Below, one piece after another: positions 1 through 9,306 of a DNA stretch of 64,000 bases. A model generated the notes under the pieces. It was not told the DNA's origin and searched no databases. It saw nothing but the letters and a program-made list of their open reading frames with translations. The translations under genes and the position numbers were made by a program. Origin of the DNA: Alphaproteobacteria bacterium (GTDB lineage Bacteria > Pseudomonadota > Alphaproteobacteria > Rhizobiales > GCA-2746425); NCBI GenBank assembly GCA_024743215.1, contig JANSWZ010000002.1, positions 620,001 through 684,000 of the forward strand, in the 5' to 3' direction. Positions within the stretch are counted from its first letter, which is position 1. The number at the start of each line of letters is the position of its first letter.

Positions 1-1
1 G

Positions 2-1078
2 CGTAAAGGCCCATTGTCATTGCCAGTTCTGGACAGGCTGGGATTGGGCGCGGCAGCAGAACTTTCTGATGGGCCGCGCCCTGCCGGGCTGAATTACTCC
101 GGCGCAGTCAAAAATGCGTGGGGCGTAGGTCGTGAAATTTCGAATGGCAAGGACACACCGTCTGGCCATTGGGAAATTGCCGGATTGCCAGTGCCATTTG
201 ACTGGGGCTATTTCCCTGAAACCGAACCCTGCTTTCCAGATGAGTTGATTGCTCAAATTGTTGAGAAAGCCGGCCTGCCCGGGATATTGGGCAACAAGCA
301 CGCGTCCGGAACCGTCATCATCGAAGAATTGGGCGCAGAACACATCGCCAGCGGAAAACCGATCTTCTACACATCGGCGGATTCGGTGATGCAGATCGCA
401 GCTCATGAAACCCATTTCGGTCTGGAACGGCTTTACGAGCTTTGTGAAATTGCGCGTGAGCTGACATTCGACATGATGATTGGCCGGGTCATTGCGCGGC
501 CATTTATTGGCGAGAATGCAAAAGACTTCAAACGCACTGGCAACCGACACGACTACGCAATCGAACCGACACAGGATACGGTTCTGGACCGGCTGAAGGC
601 GGCAGGCCGACAAGTTATTGCAGTTGGCAAGATATCAGACATTTTTGCCGCCAAGGGCATTACAAAATCCATCAAGGCCAGCGGCAATCCCGCGCTTTTC
701 GATGCCATGATGGAAGCCGAGACACTGGCCGGTGACGGTGATCTGGTGTTTGTGAATTTTGTCGATTTCGACATGTTGTTCGGACACCGCCGTGATGTGC
801 CAGGTTATGCTGCGGCATTGGAAGCCTTTGACGCCATGTTGCCGCGCTTTATCAACCAGATGAAGGATGGTGATCTGGCCATCATTACGGCTGATCATGG
901 CTGTGATCCAACCTGGGTTGGTACTGACCACACACGCGAACAGGTCCCGATACTGGCCTTCGGACCAGGCATCGGCGCACAGGAAATTGGTGTGCGGCCA
1001 AGCTTTTCCGATATCGGGGAAACCATTGCAGCACACCTTGGCATCGCACCCGGTCAACATGGATCAAATTTTCTGTAG
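2..1078 (+). CDS. deoB: Phosphopentomutase, 5'-truncated by the window edge
   Basis: Phosphopentomutase interconverts (deoxy)ribose 1-phosphate and 5-phosphate in nucleoside salvage, in the cytoplasm. The reading frame is open from base 2, and about 358 residues are visible against roughly 400 for the family, so the N-terminus with the first metal-binding Asp lies upstream of the window. Alkaline-phosphatase-superfamily signatures are present: [11 protein letters not shown] in the substrate region, [16 protein letters not shown], and the metal-binding ADHGCDPTW...TDHTRE segment near the C-terminus. The TTG at 14 is only an internal codon and not a start. It ends 227 bases before rpmI and is probably a separate transcription unit. 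Confidence 0.95.
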   Translation, partial: RKGPLSLPVLDRLGLGAAAELSDGPRPAGLNYSGAVKNAWGVGREISNGKDTPSGHWEIAGLPVPFDWGYFPETEPCFPDELIAQIVEKAGLPGILGNKHASGTVIIEELGAEHIASGKPIFYTSADSVMQIAAHETHFGLERLYELCEIARELTFDMMIGRVIARPFIGENAKDFKRTGNRHDYAIEPTQDTVLDRLKAAGRQVIAVGKISDIFAAKGITKSIKASGNPALFDAMMEAETLAGDGDLVFVNFVDFDMLFGHRRDVPGYAAALEAFDAMLPRFINQMKDGDLAIITADHGCDPTWVGTDHTREQVPILAFGPGIGAQEIGVRPSFSDIGETIAAHLGIAPGQHGSNFL

Positions 1079-1141
1079 AGCCCCAGAGACCGCCGGGTCA
1101 GATAATGGGTTTGCATGGCCAACAGAATTGCAAATCACCCC

Positions 1142-1170
1142 TTGCCCTTCCTGGTACACCCCGTTATAAG
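1142..1170 (+). promoter_or_regulatory. Candidate sigma70 promoter for rpmI-rplT
   Basis: TTGCCC at 1142-1147 and TATAAG at 1165-1170 are separated by 17 bases in the gap between deoB and rpmI. Transcription would start near 1177, leaving a leader of about 130 bases before rpmI. The assignment rests on consensus match and position only. Confidence 0.45.
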
Positions 1171-1183
1171 CTGCGGCTTCATT

Positions 1184-1211
1184 GGACTGGCCGGCAGGGC
1201 ATGCCGAGTCC
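1184..1211 (+). promoter_or_regulatory. Hairpin in the rpmI-rplT leader
   Basis: GGACT (1184-1188) pairs with AGTCC (1207-1211), and CGGCA (1192-1196) pairs with TGCCG (1202-1206), giving a stem with a three-base bulge. It lies in the predicted untranslated leader. Ribosomal protein L20 represses its own operon through leader RNA in several bacteria; whether this hairpin serves that role is inference. Confidence 0.3.
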
Positions 1212-1305
1212 GTTCAAAAATGCTCAAGCCCACATATTGATTGGCCAAAATGCGTTTCGCGCAACAGACCAGTCCGGGCTTACAAGACAAATTAAGGAGA
1301 GCAAA

Positions 1306-1503
1306 ATGCCCAAGATGAAGACCAAATCGGGTGCGAAAAAGCGCTTCAAGGTCACTTCGAGTGGAAAGATCAAGGTTGCGCAGGCCGGCAAACGCCATGG
1401 CATGATTAAACGCAGCAAAAAATTCATCCGTCAGGCGCGGGGCACCACGGTGCTGTGTGCTCAGGATGCACGTATCGTGAAGAAGTTCCTTCCTTACGCC
1501 TAA
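1306..1503 (+). CDS. rpmI: 50S ribosomal protein L35
   Basis: Small basic 65-residue protein beginning [15 protein letters not shown], the hallmark start of bL35, a late-assembling component of the large ribosomal subunit. The ATG at 1306 is chosen because AAGGAG lies 7-12 bases upstream and the family starts with MPKMKT; an in-frame upstream extension to 1105 is not part of the protein. The length fits the family (64-66 residues). It is followed after 25 bases by rplT, the usual L35-L20 pair. The family normally belongs with infC, which is not adjacent here. Confidence 0.97.
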   Translation: MPKMKTKSGAKKRFKVTSSGKIKVAQAGKRHGMIKRSKKFIRQARGTTVLCAQDARIVKKFLPYA

Positions 1504-1528
1504 TTGATCTTTACCGGAGAATACGAAA

Positions 1529-1885
1529 ATGGCCCGAGTTAAACGGGGCGTCACGTCCCACGCCCGACATAAAAAAGTTATCAAAGCTGCAAAAGGCTAT
1601 TATGGCCGCCGCAAAAATACCATCCGCGTTGCCAAGCAGGCCGTGGAGAAGGCAGGCCAATACGCCTATCGTGACCGTAAAACCAGAAAGCGTAACTTCC
1701 GCACTTTGTGGATTCAGCGGATCAATGCTGCCGTACGTGAACATGGCATGACCTATGGTCGATTTATCGACGGCCTCAACAAGGCCGAGATTGCTGTGGA
1801 TCGCAAAGTACTTTCAGACATTGCCATTCATGAGCCTGCTACTTTCAAAGTTCTGGTCGAAAAAGCGCAATCTGCGCTCGCCTAA
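1529..1885 (+). CDS. rplT: 50S ribosomal protein L20
   Basis: 118-residue basic protein starting [21 protein letters not shown], typical of bL20, which binds 23S rRNA early in large-subunit assembly. The conserved [20 protein letters not shown] and [16 protein letters not shown] segments are intact. The extended N-terminal helix binds rRNA, and in several bacteria the C-terminal domain also represses its own operon. It sits 25 bases after rpmI, and a strong intrinsic terminator follows within 75 bases, closing the two-gene unit. Confidence 0.98.
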   Translation: MARVKRGVTSHARHKKVIKAAKGYYGRRKNTIRVAKQAVEKAGQYAYRDRKTRKRNFRTLWIQRINAAVREHGMTYGRFIDGLNKAEIAVDRKVLSDIAIHEPATFKVLVEKAQSALA

Positions 1886-1926
1886 ACCAAAGTAGCTGCT
1901 TTCGGCCCGGTTGGGGTCAGATTATG

Positions 1927-1957
1927 AACCCACGTTGGCGGCGCCAGCGTGGGTTTT
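1927..1957 (+). terminator. Intrinsic terminator after rplT
   Basis: AACCCACGTTGGC (1927-1939) pairs with GCCAGCGTGGGTT (1943-1955) with a single G-U wobble and a three-base loop. The hairpin runs into a T run ending at 1957. It separates rpmI-rplT from pheS-pheT. Confidence 0.85.
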
Positions 1958-2010
1958 GTCATATTGATGCGCCATTATCTGAATTGAAATTTTAAACACT
2001 GGAATCTCCA

Positions 2011-3096
2011 ATGAGTGATCTGGACATATTGAAACAATCCGTACTGTCAGATATTGCGGCAGCAACTGATGAGGCAAATCTTGAGGCGGTGCGCGTTGCC
2101 AGCCTTGGCAAAAAAGGCTCCATCTCAGACGCCATGAAATCGCTTGGCAAAATGGATGTCGAAGAGCGCAAGATCATGGGCCCGGCGCTGAATGCGCTGA
2201 AAAACGAAGTGGCAAATGCGATTGCTGCCCGCAAAGCTATTCTGGAACATGAAGCTCTGGAGCAGCGCCTTGCGACCGAACGCATCGATGTCACGCTGCC
2301 TGTGGCGGCAGGCCCGGCGGAGCGTGGCCGTATTCACCCTGTGTCTCAGGTCGTGGACGAAATCACTGCTATCTTCGCCGATATGGGATTTGCCATTGCC
2401 GAAGGGCCGGATATTGAAACCGACTACTATAATTTCACGGCGCTGAATTTCCCCGAAGGCCACCCGGCACGGGAAATGCACGACACATTCTTCTTCAACC
2501 CGAAGGAAGACGGTGAACGGCTACTGCTGCGCACACATACATCGCCGGTTCAGATCCACACAATGAAGGCGGAAGAGCCGCCCATTCGCGTTGTAATCCC
2601 CGGACGGACCTATCGTTGTGACAGCGATCAGACCCATACGCCGATGTTCCACCAGATCGAAGGTCTGGTTGTGGACAAGACCTCAACCGTTGGCACCATG
2701 AAGTGGGTCCTTGCTGAATTCTGCAAGGCGTTCTTTGAAGTGCCTGAAGTCGACATGCGCTTCCGCCCCAGCTTCTTCCCGTTCACCGAGCCCTCGCTGG
2801 AAGTGGATATTCGCTGCGACCGCTCCGGCGACAATGTGAAAATTGGACAGGGCGATGACTGGCTGGAAATTCTGGGCTGCGGCATGTTGCATCCCAATGT
2901 CCTGAAATCGGGAGGGTTGGACCCCGACGAATATCAGGGCTTTGCCTGGGGCATGGGGATCGACCGCATTGCCATGCTGAAATATGGCATGCCCGATCTG
3001 CGCGCCTTCTTCGATGCGGATGCCCGCTGGATTGAACATTACGGCTTCCGCCCGCTTGACCTGCCGACATTGTTCGGCGGGCTGAGCCGCGTATAG
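2011..3096 (+). CDS. pheS: Phenylalanine--tRNA ligase alpha subunit
   Basis: Catalytic subunit of the class II alpha2beta2 phenylalanyl-tRNA synthetase; it activates phenylalanine and charges tRNA-Phe. The 361 residues match the family. An N-terminal helical region of about 90 residues (tRNA-binding coiled coil) is followed by the catalytic core, with motif 2 ([20 protein letters not shown]) and motif 3 ([14 protein letters not shown]). The F-x-P-F-TEPS segment ([15 protein letters not shown]) is the phenylalanine-pocket region. pheT follows after 12 bases, so the two subunits are probably co-translated. The start at 2011 gives the usual MSDLD N-terminus. Confidence 0.98.
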   Translation: MSDLDILKQSVLSDIAAATDEANLEAVRVASLGKKGSISDAMKSLGKMDVEERKIMGPALNALKNEVANAIAARKAILEHEALEQRLATERIDVTLPVAAGPAERGRIHPVSQVVDEITAIFADMGFAIAEGPDIETDYYNFTALNFPEGHPAREMHDTFFFNPKEDGERLLLRTHTSPVQIHTMKAEEPPIRVVIPGRTYRCDSDQTHTPMFHQIEGLVVDKTSTVGTMKWVLAEFCKAFFEVPEVDMRFRPSFFPFTEPSLEVDIRCDRSGDNVKIGQGDDWLEILGCGMLHPNVLKSGGLDPDEYQGFAWGMGIDRIAMLKYGMPDLRAFFDADARWIEHYGFRPLDLPTLFGGLSRV

Positions 3097-3108
3097 GGAG
3101 ACAGGAAC

Positions 3109-5535
3109 ATGAAATTCACACTCTCCTGGTTGAAAGACCATCTCGATACAAATGCTTCTCTCGATGAAATCGTCGAAGCGCTGACCATGGTTGGACTGGA
3201 AGTGGAAGAGGTCGATGACCGCTCCAAATTCAAGCCCTTCACCATTGCCAAAGTTCTGACTGCCGAACAGCATCCCGATGCAGATAAATTGCGCGTTCTG
3301 TCGGTAGACACAGGTTCCGGCACGCCGGTGCAGGTTGTCTGTGGTGCGCCCAATGCTCGCGCAGGGCTGATTGGTGCCTTTGCTGGCCCTGGCACCTATG
3401 TGCCCGGCATTGATGTGACCCTTGGCACCTCCAGCATCCGCGGCGTGGAGAGCTTTGGCATGATGTGCTCTGAGCGAGAGCTGGAAGTGTCAGAAGAGCA
3501 TGATGGCATTATCGATCTGTCCGAAGATATCCTTGCCGATGCACCTGTGGGCTCGTCTTTTGCCGCCTATGCAGGGCTGGACGATCCGATGATCGAGATA
3601 GCTGTTACACCCAACCGCCCGGATTGTCTGGGCGTCTATGGCGTGGCACGCGATCTGGCAGCTGCGGGTCTTGGTACTTTGAAGGATGGTAGCATTGCTG
3701 CAGCACAGGGTGATGGCGATTGCCCGGTCTCGGTCACGCTGGAGTTCGGTGATACGGAGTCCCTGTGCCCGGCCTTTGGCCTGCGCCTGATCAGCGGCAT
3801 TGAAAATGGCCCCTCGCCTGTTTGGCTGCAGCAGCGGTTGAAAGCCATTGGCTTGCGGCCCATCAATGCGCTTGTCGACATCACCAACTACATCACATTT
3901 GACCGAGGTCGTCCGCTCCATGTGTTTGATGCTGACAAGGTTTCTGGCAATCTGGTGGTTCGGCGCGGCAAGAATGGTGAGGAGATGGTCGCGCTGGATG
4001 GCAAGACCTATCAGGTCAATTCGGATATCTGCGTTATTGCCGATGATAACGGGCTGGAATCGCTTGCCGGTGTCATGGGCGGTGAAGAAAGTGGCTGCTC
4101 GGAAACCACCACCAATGTGCTGATTGAATCAGCGCTTTGGGAACCGCTGAACATTGCCCGCACAGGCCGCGACCTTGGCGTGCACTCCGATGCACGTTTC
4201 CGCTTTGAGCGGGGCGTCGACCCGGCCATGATGCTGCCCGGTCTTGAACTGGCAACGCATATGGTGCTGAAGCTGTGTGGCGGTTCTGCAGGCAAGGTCA
4301 GTGTCTCCGGTGCTGTGCCAGAGCCGCAAAAGCTGGTGGATTTCCCCTATTCCGACATCAAGCGCCTGACCGGGCTGGATGTGCCGCATGATCGTGCCAA
4401 CAGCATTCTGGAAAGCCTTGGCTTTCCCGTCTCCGGCAGTGGTGATGTCGTTCAGGTTTCCGTACCAAGCTGGCGCCCGGATGTGGATGGCAAGGCGGAT
4501 ATTGTTGAAGAAGTCATGCGCATTGTCGGCGTCAATGAAATTGCCCATCGTCCGATTGAACGGGGCGACCATGTACAGGGACCAATTTTGACCATCCGTC
4601 AGACACGGGAACGGCGCGCACGGCGTGCGCTGGCCTCACGCGGTATGATGGAAGCAGTCACATGGTCATTCCTGCCCAAAGATCAGGCGGAAGCATTTGG
4701 TGGCGGTCAACCCGAACTGGCGCTGGCCAATCCGATTTCAAATGATCTTTCGGATATGCGGCCCAGCCTTTTGCCCAATCTTTTGAGCGCTCTGCAGCGC
4801 AATGGCGATCGCGGCATCAATGACCTTGCCCTGTTTGAAGTTGGCCAGATATTCACAGGTGACCAACCGGATGATCAGAAAACCGGAGCAACCGGTGTGC
4901 GTCGTGGCTCTGTTCAGATCACCCATGAAGGGCGAGACTGGCGCGGAGCTGCAAGCAATGTGGATGCATTTGATGGCAAGGCAGATGCCTTTGGGGTCTT
5001 GGCAGAACTGGGTGTTCCGGTCGCCAACCTCCAGGTCGTTGCGGACGCGCCGTCCTGGTACCACCCGGGTCGTTCCGGTCGCATCCAATTGGGACCCAAG
5101 CAGGTTTTTGGAACCTTCGGTGAAATACACCCGGCTATTTTGAAGCAATTTGATGTGGATGGGCCTGTCGTTGGTTTTGAGATCATCCTTGAGAACCTTC
5201 CAAAACCTCGGAACAAGATCTCTCGGACCAAGCCTGCGCTTGATCTTCCGGAATTGCTGCCGGTATCGCGGGACTTCGCATTTGTGATGGGCTCGGATGT
5301 GAGTGCTGACAAGGTGCTGAAAGCCGCAAGGTCTGCAGACAAGAAGCTGATCCAGAGCGTCTCGATTTTCGACGTCTATGAAGGCGAGCGTATGGAAGCC
5401 GGCCAGAAATCGGTAGCGATTGAGGTGACCCTGCAACCACGTGACAAGACGCTGACAGATGAGGATATTTCTGCGGTTAGTTCTGCCATTGTCGCATCGG
5501 TGGAAAAGGCAACCGGCGGGCAATTGCGCGGGTAA
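3109..5535 (+). CDS. pheT: Phenylalanine--tRNA ligase beta subunit
   Basis: 808-residue structural and editing subunit of phenylalanyl-tRNA synthetase; it clears mischarged Tyr-tRNA-Phe. In order: an OB-fold tRNA-binding domain (about residues 39-150), the B3/B4 editing domain (about 210-390, with [11 protein letters not shown]), the B5 domain (about 405-475), a catalytic-like core, and the C-terminal ferredoxin-fold anticodon-binding domain (about 715-807, [11 protein letters not shown]). The start [11 protein letters not shown] is typical. A GGGAGA ribosome site lies within the 12-base gap after pheS. Confidence 0.98.
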   Translation: MKFTLSWLKDHLDTNASLDEIVEALTMVGLEVEEVDDRSKFKPFTIAKVLTAEQHPDADKLRVLSVDTGSGTPVQVVCGAPNARAGLIGAFAGPGTYVPGIDVTLGTSSIRGVESFGMMCSERELEVSEEHDGIIDLSEDILADAPVGSSFAAYAGLDDPMIEIAVTPNRPDCLGVYGVARDLAAAGLGTLKDGSIAAAQGDGDCPVSVTLEFGDTESLCPAFGLRLISGIENGPSPVWLQQRLKAIGLRPINALVDITNYITFDRGRPLHVFDADKVSGNLVVRRGKNGEEMVALDGKTYQVNSDICVIADDNGLESLAGVMGGEESGCSETTTNVLIESALWEPLNIARTGRDLGVHSDARFRFERGVDPAMMLPGLELATHMVLKLCGGSAGKVSVSGAVPEPQKLVDFPYSDIKRLTGLDVPHDRANSILESLGFPVSGSGDVVQVSVPSWRPDVDGKADIVEEVMRIVGVNEIAHRPIERGDHVQGPILTIRQTRERRARRALASRGMMEAVTWSFLPKDQAEAFGGGQPELALANPISNDLSDMRPSLLPNLLSALQRNGDRGINDLALFEVGQIFTGDQPDDQKTGATGVRRGSVQITHEGRDWRGAASNVDAFDGKADAFGVLAELGVPVANLQVVADAPSWYHPGRSGRIQLGPKQVFGTFGEIHPAILKQFDVDGPVVGFEIILENLPKPRNKISRTKPALDLPELLPVSRDFAFVMGSDVSADKVLKAARSADKKLIQSVSIFDVYEGERMEAGQKSVAIEVTLQPRDKTLTDEDISAVSSAIVASVEKATGGQLRG

Positions 5536-5584
5536 GCCTTCGGTGCGCGTTTGCTTGCGTGAGTTGAGGGGCTGAAAGCTGTGG

Positions 5585-5607
5585 ATTCTCGGAACAAGTC
5601 CGAGAAT
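5585..5607. repeat. Short palindromic repeat (REP-like)
   Basis: ATTCTCGGA (5585-5593) and TCCGAGAAT (5599-5607) form a perfect 9-base inverted repeat around ACAAG, flanked by GTGG on the left and GACGC on the right. The TGGATT(C)-stem-GAATGACG framework resembles small dispersed palindromes found in many proteobacterial genomes. Only one copy is visible here, so its dispersed nature is inference. It lies in the gap between convergent pheT and the YgjP-like gene. Confidence 0.55.
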
Positions 5608-5671
5608 GACGCTGGGGTTTAATTTGGTTGGCTTAGCGCCAACGCCCGCCCCACATGCACGTGTTACCGCT

Positions 5672-6424
5672 TCAGGATGAAACGCTTAACCCATACCGCC
5701 AAAGCCGGGTTCCCTCTGTCCGCAGCCATTGCTGATGGGTTTTGTATTGCGGGCACAGTGTGGCCACATGCGCCCAGAACTGAGCGCCGTGGTTCATTTC
5801 CCGCAAATGCGCCACTTCATGAGCGACGAGATAGTCCAGCACCTCTGGTGGCGCCAGGATCAAGCGCCAGGAGAAGCTGAGGGTCCTGTTGGATGAGCAT
5901 GATCCCCAACGGCTCTTGCCGTCACGCAGCCTTATGGCGTTGGCCTGCACCCCAAGCGCTTTGCCATGCTGGGCGACCAGACGACGATAATCCTTCAGCG
6001 CCTCACTTTTGAGGTAATCCTGAACACGGCGGCCAAAATGATCTGGTGCACCTGCTACGTGCAATTCGTCGAAAGGGTCCGCTGCAACTACCTTGACCAG
6101 GCCACGGCTTGCACCCGTCGCCACAAGCCGATGCTTGACGCCCCTCAGCGGCAGCAGAACATCAGGGGCAAAGGGAAGTGGTTCTTCCAGTTTTTCCAGC
6201 CGCTCTACAATCCAGTCCGCCTGCTCGCGGGCAAAGCGCTCTGCCTGCTTGCGACTGCCCCCTTTGGGGACGGTCACAATGGCTTTTCTGTTCTTGGCAT
6301 CCAGCTTTAGTATGTAGCGCCGTGCACGCGGATTGGGACGCAATTCAACCGCAATGGTCTGGTCCCCGTGATGCAGCGAAATCTCGACAGGCTCCGATTT
6401 TTTCTGTTTGCGGGCAAACAGCAT
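5672..6424 (-). CDS. YgjP/SprT-like M48-family metallopeptidase (DUF45)
   Basis: 250-residue predicted cytoplasmic zinc metalloprotease of the YgjP/DUF45 type. The zinc-binding HEVAH motif is at residues 202-206, with a likely third ligand at His212 in the MNHGAQFW segment. The conserved SRWGSCSS box is at 171-178. The physiological substrate is not known for the family in general. It is convergent with pheT. Its start lies two bases beyond the stop of the PHB depolymerase gene, so the two are probably co-transcribed, with depolymerase first. No signal peptide is visible. Confidence 0.85.
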   Translation of the reverse strand: MLFARKQKKSEPVEISLHHGDQTIAVELRPNPRARRYILKLDAKNRKAIVTVPKGGSRKQAERFAREQADWIVERLEKLEEPLPFAPDVLLPLRGVKHRLVATGASRGLVKVVAADPFDELHVAGAPDHFGRRVQDYLKSEALKDYRRLVAQHGKALGVQANAIRLRDGKSRWGSCSSNRTLSFSWRLILAPPEVLDYLVAHEVAHLREMNHGAQFWAHVATLCPQYKTHQQWLRTEGTRLWRYGLSVSS

Positions 6425-6426
6425 TT

Positions 6427-8280
6427 TCAGTCGACGGTTTCATCTTTCGCAGAAGCACTGCTCAGGGCTTTTGCCTGCTCAACCCATTTATCACGCGCAA
6501 TCCGGCCTTTGAATGCCAGCTTGTCGTCCAATTCATCGATTGCCTTCTGACCGAGACGTGCAATCTGGGCGAAATGGAAGATACCAGTCTGGTTCAATGT
6601 ATTTTCCAGCTTGGGCCCCACGCCTGAAATCTTCTTCAGATCATCAGCAGCTCCTTGCGGCTTTGAAAGTAGCAAGCTCGCCAAATCATTTTTTGGTTTT
6701 GCCGCAGCCTTCTTTGGTGCTGCCTTGCGGGGTTTCGCAGCGCCAAGCGCGCTTTTAGCTGATGCGATCGTTTTTTTGGCCGGTGCTGGTGCTTTCTTAG
6801 CCACCGCAGGAGGCTTTTTGGCTGTCGCGGTCGGTTTAGGTTTAGCAGCCGCTTTCGCCTTTGGTGCGGGTTTAGCCGCTTCTGTTACCTTTGGTGCTGG
6901 TGTCGCTGCTTTCACTTTTGGTGCGGACGGCGCTGCTGTCGCCTTTGGTGCAGGTTTAGCTGCTGCTGTCACCTTTGGTGCAGTTTTGGCCGCCGCTGTC
7001 GCCTTTGGTGCGGGCGGCGCAGCGTTCACTGAGGACAGGCGTTCGCTATGGGTGGCGGTAAAATCACGAATGCGCGGTGCAATTTCCGAACGGAAGCGGG
7101 AGCCGTTGAAAACACCAAAGTGACCGACTTTCGGCTGCATGTAATGGGCACGCATATCTTCGGGCAGATTGGTGCACAGCGTGTGCGCCGCTTCTGTCTG
7201 ACCGACACCGGAAATGTCATCGTTTTCGCCTTCGATGGTCATCAGGGCGATGCGATGAATGGCTGACGGATCGACCAGATGACCACGATAGGTCAACTCA
7301 CCTTTCGGCAAGGAATGCTTGATGAAGACAGCATCAACCGTCTGAAGATAGAATTCCGAGGTCAGATCCATGACCGCCATATATTCATCGTAAAACTCGG
7401 TGTGCTTATCTGCAGAATCCCCATCACCGTCCACAAGGTGGTTGAAGAACTCCTTATGGGCATCGAGATGCCGGTCGAGATTCATGGACATGAAACCGGT
7501 CAATTGCAGGAAACCGGGATAGACTGTGCGCATGAAACCAGGATGCGGGAATGGCACCGTCATCACCACATTCTGTTCAAACCAGGCCAAATCCTTCTCT
7601 TCCGCCATCTCGTTGACAGCAGTCGGGTTAATTCTGGTGTCAATTGGACCGCCCATCAGGACCATTGTAGCTGGCAGAGCCGGGTGGTCAGCTTCATCCA
7701 TAAGCGCCGCAGCTGCCAGAACGGGCACAGATGGCTGACAAACAGCCATGACATGTGCGCCCTTTCCCAGAACGCCAAAAATCTGAATGAGGTAATCGAT
7801 GTAGTCATCCAGGTCGAAACTGCCGTCCGCGACGGGAACAGCGCGCGCGTCGATCCAGTCGGTCACATAGACATCATAATGCGGCAACATGGTCTCAACA
7901 GTGCCACGCAACAAGGTTGCATAGTGACCGGACATGGGGGCCACAATCAGCAATTTAGGTTCTGGTGCTGCTGTTTTGCGACGGGTCGGGTTGGGGCGCT
8001 CAAAGCGCACCAGATTGCAAAACGGTCGGGACCAAACGGTTTTCTCGATAACCGGAACTTCAATGCCGTCAATTTCAGTTGTTTCAAGACCGAATTCGGG
8101 CTTTCCATAACGCCTGGTGGAGCGCTCGAACAGCTCACAGCCAGCGGAAATATTCTTGCCAAATGCGCTGTGAGACAAGGGATTGAGAGGATTATCGTAA
8201 TAGAGCTTTGTTGCATCAGCGACTGCGCGCAAGGGTGCGAAGGCAGCGTGACTCATTTCATACCAGTGATAGAAGGGCAC
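6427..8280 (-). CDS. phaZ: Intracellular PHB depolymerase with histone-like tail and helix-hairpin-helix C-terminus
   Basis: Residues 1 to about 420 match intracellular polyhydroxyalkanoate depolymerases, which mobilise PHB granules. The N-terminus HWYEMSHAAFAPLRAVAD and the PLNPLSHS segment are typical. The lipase-box-like MAVCQPSVP places the presumed nucleophile at Cys181, as known for this class. From about 425 to 540 the protein is low-complexity Ala/Lys/Pro (units like APKATAAAK), resembling histone-H1-like tails. From about 545 to 610 there is a helix-hairpin-helix-like domain (KKISGVGPKLENTLNQTGI, then a KFKGRI-type segment), also found appended to other alphaproteobacterial proteins. 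The start is GTG at 8280; an ATG eight codons later is an alternative. At 617 residues it is far longer than the roughly 400-430 of the family. Confidence 0.9.
   Translation of the reverse strand: MPFYHWYEMSHAAFAPLRAVADATKLYYDNPLNPLSHSAFGKNISAGCELFERSTRRYGKPEFGLETTEIDGIEVPVIEKTVWSRPFCNLVRFERPNPTRRKTAAPEPKLLIVAPMSGHYATLLRGTVETMLPHYDVYVTDWIDARAVPVADGSFDLDDYIDYLIQIFGVLGKGAHVMAVCQPSVPVLAAAALMDEADHPALPATMVLMGGPIDTRINPTAVNEMAEEKDLAWFEQNVVMTVPFPHPGFMRTVYPGFLQLTGFMSMNLDRHLDAHKEFFNHLVDGDGDSADKHTEFYDEYMAVMDLTSEFYLQTVDAVFIKHSLPKGELTYRGHLVDPSAIHRIALMTIEGENDDISGVGQTEAAHTLCTNLPEDMRAHYMQPKVGHFGVFNGSRFRSEIAPRIRDFTATHSERLSSVNAAPPAPKATAAAKTAPKVTAAAKPAPKATAAPSAPKVKAATPAPKVTEAAKPAPKAKAAAKPKPTATAKKPPAVAKKAPAPAKKTIASAKSALGAAKPRKAAPKKAAAKPKNDLASLLLSKPQGAADDLKKISGVGPKLENTLNQTGIFHFAQIARLGQKAIDELDDKLAFKGRIARDKWVEQAKALSSASAKDETVD
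6760..7018 (-). repeat. Degenerate Ala/Lys/Pro-coding repeats inside phaZ
   Basis: On the plus strand the phrase CCTTTGGTGC or a close variant recurs about every 24-33 bases through 6858-7010. It encodes units such as APKATAAAK and APKVTAAAK. The segment then grades into lysine-rich AKK/PKK runs. This is an in-frame coding minisatellite and could vary in length between strains. Confidence 0.7.
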
Positions 8281-8322
8281 GTGTTACAGCCTTTGTGTTC
8301 CGGGATAGATCAATTCTCATAG

Positions 8323-8331
8323 TGCAGTGCA
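8323..8331. promoter_or_regulatory. TGC-N3-GCA dyad overlapping the phaZ promoter
   Basis: TGCAGTGCA lies across the -10/start region of the predicted phaZ promoter. PhaR regulators of polyester metabolism in alphaproteobacteria are reported to recognise TGC/GCA-type dyads, so this is a possible operator. The motif is short and could be chance. Confidence 0.25.
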
Positions 8332-8359
8332 ATATGGGCCTGATTCCCGAAACGGGCAA
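8331..8359 (-). promoter_or_regulatory. Candidate sigma70 promoter for phaZ
   Basis: On the minus strand TTGCCC (8359-8354) and CATATT (8336-8331) are separated by 17 bases. Transcription would begin near 8324, about 44 bases before the GTG start. Confidence 0.4.
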
Positions 8360-8458
8360 GACTTTTGCGCACAAATCCCGACCAAAGTCGCAACACAAGC
8401 GTCGTTACCCGGCTTTTTAAGCCGACATGGTGCTGGAATGCCGCAGATTCGTTGTATT

Positions 8459-9295
8459 CTAGGACTTCATGGCTTTCAGTTCTTCAAGTCTGGGCATAGA
8501 CAGAATGTTGTATCCGCTATCCGCAAAATGAATCTCACCGGTGACACCACGCGATAAATCAGAGAGCAAATAGAGTGCACTGCCACCGACATCTTCAATG
8601 GTTACATTGCGCTGCAGCGGGCAGTTCTTTTCCTGAAAATCATACATCAATCGCGCATCCGCAATACCGGCACCCGCCAATGTGCGCACCGGTCCTGCAG
8701 AAATGGCATTCACGCGTACGCCCTGAGACCCAAAATCTCCGGCCAGATACCGCACAGAGGCTTCCAGAGCCGCCTTGGCGACACCCATGACATTGTAATT
8801 CGGCATGACACGGCTTGCCCCACCATAGGTGAGCGTCAGAAGCGCTCCGCCATCCGGCATGATATCGGCTGCCCGTTTTGCAATCTCCGTAAAGGAGAAG
8901 CAGGAAACCACCATGGTTTTGGAAAAATTGTCCCGGCTGGTATCGGCGTATTTGCCCTTCAGCTCATTCTTGTCGGAAAAGGCAATGGCGTGCACGAGAA
9001 AATCAATGGTGCCCCATTTTTCCTTCAATGTGTCAAACACACCGTCCACACTGTCCAGATCTTCCACATCGCACGGGATCAACATGTCTGATCCGACGCT
9101 TTCCACCAGCGGTTTGACCCGACGCCCAAAAGCCTCACCCTGATAGGTAAAGGCGAGCTCTGCGCCCTCGGCATGCAAAGCTTTTGCAATCCCCCAGGCA
9201 ATCGAATGATCGTTCGCGACGCCCATTATCAGGCCACGTTTGCCACGCATCAGGCCTGCGGCCGACCGCGGCACTTCCGTTGTTGTCTCAGTCAC
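8459..9295 (-). CDS. fabI: Enoyl-[acyl-carrier-protein] reductase (NADH)
   Basis: Catalyses the last reductive step of each fatty-acid elongation cycle. The 278-residue short-chain-dehydrogenase-fold protein has the FabI cofactor pattern GLIMGVANDHSIAWGIA near the N-terminus and the catalytic Tyr-x6-Lys in YNVMGVAKAAL. The length is slightly above the usual 260-270 because of a short N-terminal extension. It lies 11 bases after fabB and forms the last gene of a fabA-fabB-fabI unit. A small hairpin without a T run (8410-8424) follows it. Confidence 0.96.
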   Translation of the reverse strand: MTETTTEVPRSAAGLMRGKRGLIMGVANDHSIAWGIAKALHAEGAELAFTYQGEAFGRRVKPLVESVGSDMLIPCDVEDLDSVDGVFDTLKEKWGTIDFLVHAIAFSDKNELKGKYADTSRDNFSKTMVVSCFSFTEIAKRAADIMPDGGALLTLTYGGASRVMPNYNVMGVAKAALEASVRYLAGDFGSQGVRVNAISAGPVRTLAGAGIADARLMYDFQEKNCPLQRNVTIEDVGGSALYLLSDLSRGVTGEIHFADSGYNILSMPRLEELKAMKS

Positions 9296-9306
9296 TTTAG
9301 CCCCTC

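Noticed and set aside
14..1078. TTG at 14 as the start of deoB
   Set aside because: The frame is open upstream to the window edge and the family has about 45 more N-terminal residues.
7279..8322. 347-codon open frame opposite phaZ
   Set aside because: It mirrors the codon structure of phaZ, has no recognisable domain or ribosome site, and phaZ is strongly supported.
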